Source of the DNA: Bacillota bacterium
GTDB lineage: Bacteria; Bacillota_E; JAJZYS01; JAJYTV01
Assembly: GCA_021845645.1 (NCBI GenBank)
Contig: JAJZVM010000046.1
Location: forward strand, 1 to 27,596
Direction: 5' to 3'
DNA: 27,596 nt
A program made the translations under genes and the position numbers. The number at the start of each line of letters is the position of its first letter. The first letter of the stretch is position 1. Positions 8,039 to 16,168 of the stretch are shown here, in pieces. The notes beneath the pieces were generated by a model, which saw only the letters and a list, made by a program, of their open reading frames with translations, ran no database searches and was not told the origin of the DNA.

Positions 8039-8114
8039 GCCTCTCCCTCCCCCAGGAAGATGCGCCTAGTATGGGCAAGCGGCGCTGCAACGCTGCCACG
8101 GGCCTTGATAGGCC

Positions 8115-8143
8115 GGGGCCCGGCCGCCGTACGGCCGGGCCCC
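8115..8143 (-). terminator. GC-rich hairpin, probable terminator after the M16 genes
   Basis: A 12-bp perfect stem (GGGGCCCGGCCG / CGGCCGGGCCCC) with a 5-nt loop lies 16 bp downstream of the ymfH-like stop. No strong T tract follows on either strand, so its efficiency is uncertain. Its position between two same-strand units supports a terminator or 3'-end stabiliser. Confidence 0.6.
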
Positions 8144-8158
8144 GCTTTGCGATCCTAC

Positions 8159-9430
8159 CTAGCCGGCGCTCTCCACGATCGAGACCGACCGACGCGGTGT
8201 ATGGAACTGTTCCTGCAGCCGCCTGCCGACATCGTCGGCCGTGACCTCCTGCAGCAGGTCGTGGACCGCCATGAGGTCGAGTCCCCGCAAGGCATACTCG
8301 CTGAATGCGTGCGCGACCGCCTCCGGCGCGTTGAAGAGCGCCACGAACTCGCCGAGGCTGCGGCGGCGGCTGCGCTCCACGTCCTTAGGGTCGAGGCCGC
8401 GCATGAGCGTCTCGCCGAGGAGCGCCTCCACGCGCGCGAGCAGGCGATCGGGGTCCGGCGTGGGGCCGCCGAGCACCGACGCCGCGTAGCCGTCGCCGGA
8501 GAAGTAGCTCGAGGAGAACTGCTGGCCGATGAGGCCCTCCTCGTACAGCTGGCGATGGATCTCGGATGAGGGGCCGAAGAGCACGTCGAGCAGGATCTCC
8601 ATGGTCACCTCGCGCCGCAACGCCTCTTCGGGAGAAGCCGGATCGTCCTTGAAGCCGATCGTGATCAAGGGCACCCCGACCGCCATGCGCTGGCGCTTCA
8701 TCTCCTCGGCCACGGGCCGGGGCTCCTCCGGGTAGACCCGGCGCAGGGCCGGCTCTCCCACGCCGCCCACCGCCTTGCGCGCCATGGCGAAGACCTCCGC
8801 GGGGTCGACGTCTCCCGCCACCATCAGCACCATGTTGCCGGGCTGGTAGAAGGTCCTGTGACAGAGGAAGAGCTCATCCGGACCGATCTTCCGGATCGAT
8901 TCGAGGGTGCCGCCGATCTCCACGCGCACCGGATGGCTCTGGTAGAGAGCGCCGAGAAGGTTCTGGAACACCACGGAACGTGGATCGTCGAGGTACATCC
9001 GCAGCTCCTCGGCGATGATGCCCTGCTCCTTCTCGACGTTCTCCTCGGTGAAATACGGCCGCTGGACGAAGTGCAGCAAGAGGTCGAGCGCCTCGCTGAA
9101 GTGCTCGGTGGTCGAGAAGAGGTAGCTCGTGGCGCCATAGTTCGTATAGGCGTTCGACATCGCGCCCAGGGCGGAGAAGCGCTCCGCGACGTTGCCGTCC
9201 TGCTCCTCGAACAGCTTGTGCTCGAGAAAGTGCGCGATCCCGGCCGGCGTCTCGCGCAGCTTGCCGTCGCGGTCGACGAAGGTCTGGTCGCATGAGCCGT
9301 AGCGCGTGGAAAAACTCGCATAGCGGGTGGCGAATCCCGGCTTCGGCAGCACGTAGCAACTCAGCCCCGAAGGCAGGACCTCCTGCCAGATCTCCTCGCG
9401 CAGGGCGGGCACCTCAATCCGCGTCGCCAT
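8159..9430 (-). CDS. ymfH: M16 family zinc peptidase, YmfH-like (EF-P 5-aminopentanol modification-associated)
   Basis: The inverzincin zinc motif HFLEH is at about residues 67-71, and the downstream glutamate-bearing helix is [11 protein letters not shown], so this member keeps the metal site. The ~423-residue length is that of a single-chain bacterial M16 unit. In B. subtilis the YmfF-YmfH pair is linked to 5-aminopentanol modification of elongation factor P, YmfH being the zinc-bearing partner. The same order is present here. I favour the ATG at 9430 because GGGAGG lies 9 nt upstream; the ATG at 9436 would have only 3 nt spacing. The start lies inside the ymfF 3' end, implying coupled translation and a 1:1 heterodimer. 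The annotation by pair context is good; the precise cellular target is inferred. Confidence 0.9.
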   Translation of the reverse strand: MATRIEVPALREEIWQEVLPSGLSCYVLPKPGFATRYASFSTRYGSCDQTFVDRDGKLRETPAGIAHFLEHKLFEEQDGNVAERFSALGAMSNAYTNYGATSYLFSTTEHFSEALDLLLHFVQRPYFTEENVEKEQGIIAEELRMYLDDPRSVVFQNLLGALYQSHPVRVEIGGTLESIRKIGPDELFLCHRTFYQPGNMVLMVAGDVDPAEVFAMARKAVGGVGEPALRRVYPEEPRPVAEEMKRQRMAVGVPLITIGFKDDPASPEEALRREVTMEILLDVLFGPSSEIHRQLYEEGLIGQQFSSSYFSGDGYAASVLGGPTPDPDRLLARVEALLGETLMRGLDPKDVERSRRRSLGEFVALFNAPEAVAHAFSEYALRGLDLMAVHDLLQEVTADDVGRRLQEQFHTPRRSVSIVESAG

Positions 9431-10700
9431 CGCCATCGCCCTCCCCGTCGAGGAAGTAGACCGTATCCAGCGTGAGTCCTTGTGCGGCCGCCACGATCTC
9501 GTCCCGCGCCACCGCGGCCAGTGCCGCGATCCGGCGTTTCGGCTCCGTCGGACGCCCCGCCGCGCGCAGTTCGAAGTCCGTCATGATCGCCTCGCTGGGC
9601 GCGTCCTCGGACTGTTCGATCTGCGTCGCGATGCCCTTCAGCGTATCCTCCGCCTCCTGCGGCCGGAACTCGCCGCGCCGCAAGACCTCGAGCTGCTCCA
9701 GCACGAGGTCCTGGGCCGCCTGCCGGTTCTCGGGAGCGATGCCGAGATGCACGAAGAGGAGGCCCTTGAGCCCGTCGACCTGGGACTGGGCGTAGTAGGC
9801 CAGCGAGTGGCGCTCGCGCACCTCCTGGAACAGCCGGGAGTGGCTGAAGCCGCCGTAGATCCCGTTCATCATCGAGAGCGCCGGATACCCGGGATCCCAG
9901 GCGTGCAGGCTCGTCGTGAAGCCGATGGCCAGCTTGCCTTGGGTGACGGGCTGGCGCTCGCGGACCTCGCGGGGACTGGCGGGCGCCGCGTGGGACGTCG
10001 CAAGGGCGGGTGGCCGCACCTCGCGACGTCCGATGCGGGCCAGCAGCCGGCGGGCATGATCCTCCGCGGCGGCGCTCTCCAGGTCCCCGACCATGTAGAT
10101 GGCGAGCGGTGCCCGTCTGAGCGTTTCCTGCCAGTGGCGCCAAAGGCCTTCTCCCGTGTGCCGGTCGAGGTCCTCAAGGCGCCCGAGGCGCGGGATGGCA
10201 TATGGCTCTGTGCTGCACATCGCCTCGACGAGGCGCAGCTGCGCGTAGTGGGCCTTGTCACTGTAGATGCCCTGGATACGGCGGCGCAGGTTCTCCCGCT
10301 CCTGGGAAACCCACTCCCCGCGCAGGCCACCGCTCTCGAGCGGCGGTTCGGTAAGCACGTCGCCCAAAAGCGTCATGGCCTCGGGCAGCGGATCCTCGCC
10401 GGACAGGTAGCGGCTTTGCGCCACCTCGAGGTGGAAGATCGTAACCTGCTCCTCGCCGAACTTCAGCACGTCAGCACGGAGTTCGGCGCCGAAGAGCGTG
10501 TCGAGCCGTCGGGAGAGCAGGATGGTCTGCGGCAGGCTGCGGGTGCCGCGCTGCAACACCATCGGCACCAGGGCACCAGCGCTTGCGCCCTGGCTGAGCG
10601 GCGCCCGGAGCAGCACGCGGACCGTCGTCGTCTTGAACTTGGGCGTGGACCACACGAAGAGCGATGCGCCGGAGTCCAGAGGCGTCTCGATGAAGGCCAA
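9414..10700 (-). CDS. ymfF: Inactive M16 family subunit, YmfF-like
   Basis: A 428-residue M16-fold protein. Where the zinc motif HxxEH should be, in the segment after RAPLSQGASAG, the sequence reads ALVPMVLQRGT, so metal ligands are absent. This is the normal state for the YmfF partner of an M16 heterodimer. Other family features are KFKTTTVRVLL near the N-terminus and YPALSMMNGIYGGFSHSRLFQEVRERHSLAYY in two shorter conserved blocks, typical of the substrate-clamping half. The C-terminus ends in an acidic Gly/Asp run ([10 protein letters not shown]). The TTG at 10700 fits the family length, but its Shine-Dalgarno is separated from it by a perfect hairpin (10707-10725), described separately. 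It probably belongs to the DUF2089-DUF4097 transcript. Confidence 0.87.
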   Translation of the reverse strand: MAFIETPLDSGASLFVWSTPKFKTTTVRVLLRAPLSQGASAGALVPMVLQRGTRSLPQTILLSRRLDTLFGAELRADVLKFGEEQVTIFHLEVAQSRYLSGEDPLPEAMTLLGDVLTEPPLESGGLRGEWVSQERENLRRRIQGIYSDKAHYAQLRLVEAMCSTEPYAIPRLGRLEDLDRHTGEGLWRHWQETLRRAPLAIYMVGDLESAAAEDHARRLLARIGRREVRPPALATSHAAPASPREVRERQPVTQGKLAIGFTTSLHAWDPGYPALSMMNGIYGGFSHSRLFQEVRERHSLAYYAQSQVDGLKGLLFVHLGIAPENRQAAQDLVLEQLEVLRRGEFRPQEAEDTLKGIATQIEQSEDAPSEAIMTDFELRAAGRPTEPKRRIAALAAVARDEIVAAAQGLTLDTVYFLDGEGDGDGDAD

Positions 10701-10706
10701 CAGTTG

Positions 10707-10725
10707 GGCCGGGCAGAGCCCGGCC
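10707..10725 (-). promoter_or_regulatory. Hairpin between Shine-Dalgarno and start codon of the ymfF-like gene
   Basis: On the minus strand GGGAGG (10728-10733) is followed by 2 nt, then GGCCGGGC-TCT-GCCCGGCC (8-bp perfect stem, triloop), then 6 nt and the TTG start. The linear distance from Shine-Dalgarno to start is 27 nt. With the stem folded, the effective spacing is 8 nt. No closer ribosome site is visible. Confidence 0.65.
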
Positions 10726-10787
10726 TCCCTCCCTTCGCCATCCGATGCGATGACGCCCCTATTCTTACCGACCCGCCGGTTCTCCTG

Positions 10788-11783
10788 TCAGCGTTGGCGC
10801 TGCACGACCCGCACGGCGCCGTTGGTGGTGGACAGTTCGGCCTCGACGTCTCCTTCGCTGCCGCTCGTCCGCCCGCGCAGGCGCCTGCGGCTGAAGTCGC
10901 GCACGTCCTCCTCCACCGCGAGGTCGGGCATGTCGACGGAGATCGGCCCGTGCACCGTCTCCGCGGCGAGCTTGCAGGAGATGCCGCGCGCGAGTTCCAG
11001 CTCCACGGCGCCATTGAGCGTCTGCAGCCGGCAGCGCCCGCCCTGGACGGGCTTCAGCTCGGCTTCGATGCGCCCGTTGCGCGTCATCGCGTCCACGTCC
11101 TGCAAAGCGCCACGCAGGGCCACGCGCCCGTTGTAGGCCTCGACGTGCACCTTGCCGGCTTCCTTGCCCGACACCTCGATGGAACCGTTGCGCGACGCCA
11201 CCTGCAGGTCGCGGATGCTTGGCGCCTCCACCTGCACACGGCCGTTCTGGGTGTCGAGCCGCAGCGTTTCCACCGGGAGATCGTCGATGCGGACGCGGCC
11301 GAGCCGCTGGGCCACGGTTCCGCCAAGGCGCGTGCCGGGCGGCAGGTAGACGTCCAGGGTGTACCCCACGAACGGTATGCCAATGCCGAAGCCGTACCGC
11401 GCCCGGCCCTCGACGCGCAGTGTACGTCCCTCGAGCCGCACGTCCGGAGGAGGCGGCACCTCGCCGAAGAACGGCCGCCCGACGCTCCAGACCGCCCGGC
11501 AGACGCCGTCTTCGCCGGGCATCAAAGTGAGTCCGAAATCTCCATCGACGCGCAGTTCGATCGGCTCTTCAGACTCCGGCAGTTCTTCGCGCAGCAACTC
11601 CTGCACGTCCGGCTCGGTGTGTTCGCGCACGACCCGCCCGACGCCCGAAAGACTGTCCTCGACCACGGCACGCAGGTCGCGCAGAGTGCCACGCTCGTGC
11701 GAGCGCAAAAGTTCCTCGCCTTCGTCCGCACTGAGCTTGCCCTCCGCAACGAGTCGCAGCACGCGGCGTTCGAAGTCTCCCAT
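10788..11783 (-). CDS. DUF4097-type beta-ladder protein with N-terminal SHOCT-like helix pair (YvlB/LiaX-like)
   Basis: 331 residues starting at the ATG 11783, which has AAGGAGG 7 nt upstream. Residues ~4-27 (VLRLVAEGKLSADEGEELL) form the short helical module found at the N-terminus of YvlB/LiaX-type proteins. From ~residue 75 the protein is a series of beta rungs with a repeating xNGxVxV pattern: QNGRVQV, RNGSIEV, YNGRVAL, RNGRIEA, LNGAVEL, VHGPISV, TNGAVRV. This is the DUF4097 beta-solenoid. There is no signal peptide or membrane segment. Relatives act in envelope-stress responses (LiaX, YvlB), but no two-component or PspC gene is seen here, so that role is inferred. It follows the DUF2089 gene by 13 bp in one operon. 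Confidence 0.85.
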   Translation of the reverse strand: MGDFERRVLRLVAEGKLSADEGEELLRSHERGTLRDLRAVVEDSLSGVGRVVREHTEPDVQELLREELPESEEPIELRVDGDFGLTLMPGEDGVCRAVWSVGRPFFGEVPPPPDVRLEGRTLRVEGRARYGFGIGIPFVGYTLDVYLPPGTRLGGTVAQRLGRVRIDDLPVETLRLDTQNGRVQVEAPSIRDLQVASRNGSIEVSGKEAGKVHVEAYNGRVALRGALQDVDAMTRNGRIEAELKPVQGGRCRLQTLNGAVELELARGISCKLAAETVHGPISVDMPDLAVEEDVRDFSRRRLRGRTSGSEGDVEAELSTTNGAVRVVQRQR

Positions 11784-11796
11784 ACGGCATCCTCCT

Positions 11797-12171
11797 TCAG
11801 CGGTTCTCGGATTCGTCCGGCGTCTCGATCTCGAGCAGGCGGAGCGCCTCATCCGCCCGCAGCTCGCCTCGCCGCAGCCTCTGCAGCACCGTCCCGCGGC
11901 CTCCGCGTGCGGGCGGGGCAAGGGCCGAGACGATCTCGTCGAGTTGCCCACGCAGGGTCTGGTAGGAGACCGCGTATTCGCGCTCGAGCTCCTTCAGGTT
12001 TCCTCGTGCGGCGAGAAACCGCTCGGCGAACAGCTGTTGGGCTGGCGTGAGACCCCGCAGGCCCGGCCGGAACTCTCCCTGCACCATCGTCTGGCAGCGC
12101 GGGCAGCGCAGTTCAACCACCTGCATGCCAGCACCACAGCCCGGACAGAGCGGCAGGCCCTGGACCTCCAT
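11797..12171 (-). CDS. DUF2089 zinc-ribbon protein with HTH-like segment
   Basis: A 124-residue cytoplasmic protein. A zinc ribbon is formed by C9xxC12 and C23xxC26. A helical segment follows (QQLFAERFLAARGNLKELE, then YAVSYQTLRGQL) that resembles a helix-turn-helix and is typical of DUF2089. The C-terminal VLQRLRRGELRADEALRLL repeats the short module at the N-terminus of the next gene product. DUF2089 proteins are thought to be DNA-binding regulators, but this is not proven for this protein. The ATG at 12171 has AAAGGGGATC upstream, and a TTGAAA/CAAGAT promoter lies ahead. It is the first gene of a DUF2089-DUF4097-YmfF-YmfH run, and regulating its neighbour is a natural guess. Confidence 0.82.
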   Translation of the reverse strand: MEVQGLPLCPGCGAGMQVVELRCPRCQTMVQGEFRPGLRGLTPAQQLFAERFLAARGNLKELEREYAVSYQTLRGQLDEIVSALAPPARGGRGTVLQRLRRGELRADEALRLLEIETPDESENR

Positions 12172-12193
12172 GATTTGATCCCCTTTCGGCACA

Positions 12194-12222
12194 ATCTTGC
12201 CACCATTCGGGGCAGTTTTCAA
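12194..12222 (-). promoter_or_regulatory. Sigma-A type promoter of the DUF2089 operon
   Basis: The minus strand carries -35 TTGAAA (12217-12222), a 17-bp spacer and -10 CAAGAT (12194-12199). It lies 23 bp ahead of the DUF2089 ATG and just downstream of the ftsH terminator. The -10 is only half-matching, so confidence is moderate. Confidence 0.5.
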
Positions 12223-12262
12223 GCCTTAGAGTGTTGTACCCAAGGACAATCGCGGACACGGA

Positions 12263-12293
12263 AAGAGCGCACGGGGGATCCCCGTGCGCTCTT
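12263..12293 (-). terminator. Intrinsic terminator of ftsH
   Basis: A 14-bp perfect stem with a 3-nt loop (GAT on the plus strand) lies 12 bp beyond the ftsH stop; its arm reads AAGAGCGCACGGGG. On the minus strand the stem runs into a short TTT. It separates the spoIIE-ftsH unit from the DUF2089 operon. Confidence 0.8.
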
Positions 12294-12304
12294 GATTCCC
12301 TATC

Positions 12305-14116
<1,812 letters not shown>

Positions 14117-14168
14117 CGACGCCCGGCCTCCTTTCGCGGGCTCTTATCGACGGGCCACGCGAATCGGT

Positions 14169-15449
14169 TCATTCTAGCACACTCCAAAGTTTCGCAACAA
14201 CGTCCGCCGACCAGACCCAGACCGTCCTACCGCTCCCCGCGTCGGTCGAACGAACACGGCCAGGCAGCCACACTGGCCTGCCCTCGAGACAGACGACCGG
14301 CAGTTCATCGCGGAGCAGGCGCGGCACCTTCGCATCCACCAGGATGTCCTGCAGCTTGCGCGTTCCGCCTGGAAGCCGCAGTCGGTCTCCCGGGCGTCTC
14401 GGCCGCACCGAGAGGCGACCAGGTCCCGCATCGGCTGAGAGCGCGCCGTCGGGCGGCGTTCCGACGCCGAACCTCAGACCCTGCCAGAGGAGCTGCCCTC
14501 CTGCCGGCAGATCGCACCATGGCGGCGGCTGCCGCAACCACCGGAAGAGGAGCCCGCGCTCGAGCCGCACCTGCCTCGTGATGGCGCACCGACCGTCGCT
14601 TTCCAAGACTGCCATGCAGGCGCTGAGACTGTCTGCGTCAGACGTCACACCCTCTCGCGTCAGCACCTGGCGCAAGGCACGTCGACGCAAGGCGCTCGGC
14701 GCCGCCCGCAAGGGGCGAAGGTCCAAGGCGCATCCCCGCGCCGGGAGATCGGCCACGAGGCGCGCGGCCTGCTGCTCGAGCCAGTCATCCTCGTCGCGGC
14801 GGATGGCCGCGAAGCGGCCGAGTGCCGCAAGCATTTCGGGATTCTCGCGGCGCAACTGCGGCAGGACCTCGAGGCGCATACGGTTGCGGGCAAAGTCCAG
14901 CGAGTCGTTGGTCGGATCGTCCGCAAATGCAAGTCGTTTTGCAAGGCAGTACTGGCGCAGGGATGCGCGCGGCACCCCGAGCAGTGGTCGCCAGAGCGGC
15001 GGGCGCCAGACCGCCATGCCACCCGCGAAGGCGGTGCCCCGCACGAGCTGGAGCAGCACCGTCTCGGCCTGATCGTCCGCTTGGTGTCCGAGCGCGATCG
15101 CTGCGGCACCCAGCGCCTCTGCCGTCCGCCGCAGCGCGCTCATGCGCGCTTCGCGCGCCTGGGCCTCGCTCGCCCTGCGAGGTGGCGGCAGATGCACGAC
15201 GCTCCAGCCGACACCAGCCTCGCGGGCCAGACGCGCGCAGAGTGCCGCCTCATGCGCCGCCGACTTCCGCCGCCAGCCGTGGTCGACATGGCATAGGTGG
15301 AGTTCGAGCCGCCGCTCCTCCCTCAGACCGGCCAGCATGTGGAACAGGGCCACCGAATCCGGGCCGCCCGATACGGCGACCAGGATTCTGCGGCCGCATA
15401 GGCCCGCCGCCTCCGCCTCCCGGCGGACGAGCGCCGTAAGTTCCTGCAT
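14169..15449 (-). CDS. tilS: tRNA(Ile)-lysidine synthetase TilS
   Basis: Converts C34 of the CAU-anticodon isoleucine tRNA to lysidine, so that AUA is read as Ile; essential in most bacteria. The PP-loop SGGPDS (27-32) is followed by LCHVDHGWR and LGHQADDQAETVLLQL, the N-type ATPase core. DDPTNDSLDFARNRMR is the tRNA-binding stretch, and a TilS C-terminal domain ends the 426 residues (RPGDRLRLPGGTRKLQDILVDAKVP in part). The ATG at 15449 lacks a clear Shine-Dalgarno, so initiation may depend on the upstream kinase-like gene 38 bp away. The frame is open far upstream, but that overlaps the kinase-like gene. Confidence 0.95.
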   Translation of the reverse strand: MQELTALVRREAEAAGLCGRRILVAVSGGPDSVALFHMLAGLREERRLELHLCHVDHGWRRKSAAHEAALCARLAREAGVGWSVVHLPPPRRASEAQAREARMSALRRTAEALGAAAIALGHQADDQAETVLLQLVRGTAFAGGMAVWRPPLWRPLLGVPRASLRQYCLAKRLAFADDPTNDSLDFARNRMRLEVLPQLRRENPEMLAALGRFAAIRRDEDDWLEQQAARLVADLPARGCALDLRPLRAAPSALRRRALRQVLTREGVTSDADSLSACMAVLESDGRCAITRQVRLERGLLFRWLRQPPPWCDLPAGGQLLWQGLRFGVGTPPDGALSADAGPGRLSVRPRRPGDRLRLPGGTRKLQDILVDAKVPRLLRDELPVVCLEGRPVWLPGRVRSTDAGSGRTVWVWSADVVAKLWSVLE

Positions 15450-15487
15450 GGGGCCCGGCTTCGACGTCTTGGCTCGCGGTCCTGCCG

Positions 15488-16168
15488 CTAGTGCTGCGAC
15501 AGCGCGCCGAGCACCCGCACCATGTCGCGCAGGCGCCGCACGCGGCGGATCCAGGCGCGTGGCGTGAAACGTCCAGACAGCCCTTCCTGCAGGAGCCGCC
15601 AGAGCCGGCGATCCTCCGTTGCCCACGGGGGCTCCTCTCCCGGCACGCTGCCGCCTGCCGCCAGCATGGCGGAAGCCAGCCAGCCGAGGTCGAGCGGGCC
15701 GTCGTCGCAATTCTGCCAGCGACCGAGCGCCGCCAGGCGCCAGCGCCGCTCGTTCACGCTGTAGATGATCTCGTCCGAGGCTACCGCGGTGAGCTCCACG
15801 GAGTGCTTGGCGAGCACCTCGAGCGCCAGGCCGATGTCGAATCCGAGCCCGCGCAGCTCGTTCGGCGACAAGCGGCGGCCCTCCTCGAGAAACGTCGTGA
15901 GGGTATAGCCGGCCAGCCATTCCGTCACCAGGTAGGAGAGCCTCCCGCCGGGCATGTCGCCGCACTCGCGCACCTGTGGCAGCGTCCCTTGGGGCAGTCG
16001 CCGCGCCAGGGCGGCGCGGGCGTGCAGAATCTCGCTGCGGCCGATCTCGACCATCCAGGCGCGCCCTGCCTCGTCCAAAGCCCAGAAGCTGCGCTCGCCC
16101 AGCGCCACCCCGATCTGATAGCGATGCGACTCGCCCCAGATCACCGGCCGGTCGACCGCTTCGCCCAT
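15488..16168 (-). CDS. Protein kinase-like pseudokinase in the YabT position
   Basis: 226 residues with a Ser/Thr-kinase layout but degenerate active site. The N-lobe YQIGVALGERSFWALDEAGRAW aligns with a glycine loop and beta-3 strand; the ATP-binding Lys position reads VEIGR. The hinge-like VTEWLAGYTLTTFL is well kept. The catalytic HRDxKxxN segment has become roughly LTAVASDEIIYS and DFG reads ALG (~147-149). No membrane segment is seen. The ATG has GGAAGGAGG 8 nt upstream and overlaps the spoIIE 3' end by 28 bp. In B. subtilis this place is held by YabT, an active kinase of the sporulation programme. Orthology is inferred from position; a scaffold or regulatory role is possible. Confidence 0.75.
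   Translation of the reverse strand: MGEAVDRPVIWGESHRYQIGVALGERSFWALDEAGRAWMVEIGRSEILHARAALARRLPQGTLPQVRECGDMPGGRLSYLVTEWLAGYTLTTFLEEGRRLSPNELRGLGFDIGLALEVLAKHSVELTAVASDEIIYSVNERRWRLAALGRWQNCDDGPLDLGWLASAMLAAGGSVPGEEPPWATEDRRLWRLLQEGLSGRFTPRAWIRRVRRLRDMVRVLGALSQH

Noticed and set aside
7143..8099. N-terminal extension of ~320 residues on formate-THF ligase
   Set aside because: The frame is open by chance opposite/alongside the HtrA-like lipoprotein gene; the TTG at 7127 gives the normal 555-residue enzyme with a good ribosome site.
9480..12050. 856-codon open frame on the plus strand opposite the M16 and DUF4097 genes
   Set aside because: High-GC antisense shadow: Arg/His/Leu-rich, no domain, no ribosome site, and both minus-strand genes underneath have clear family motifs.
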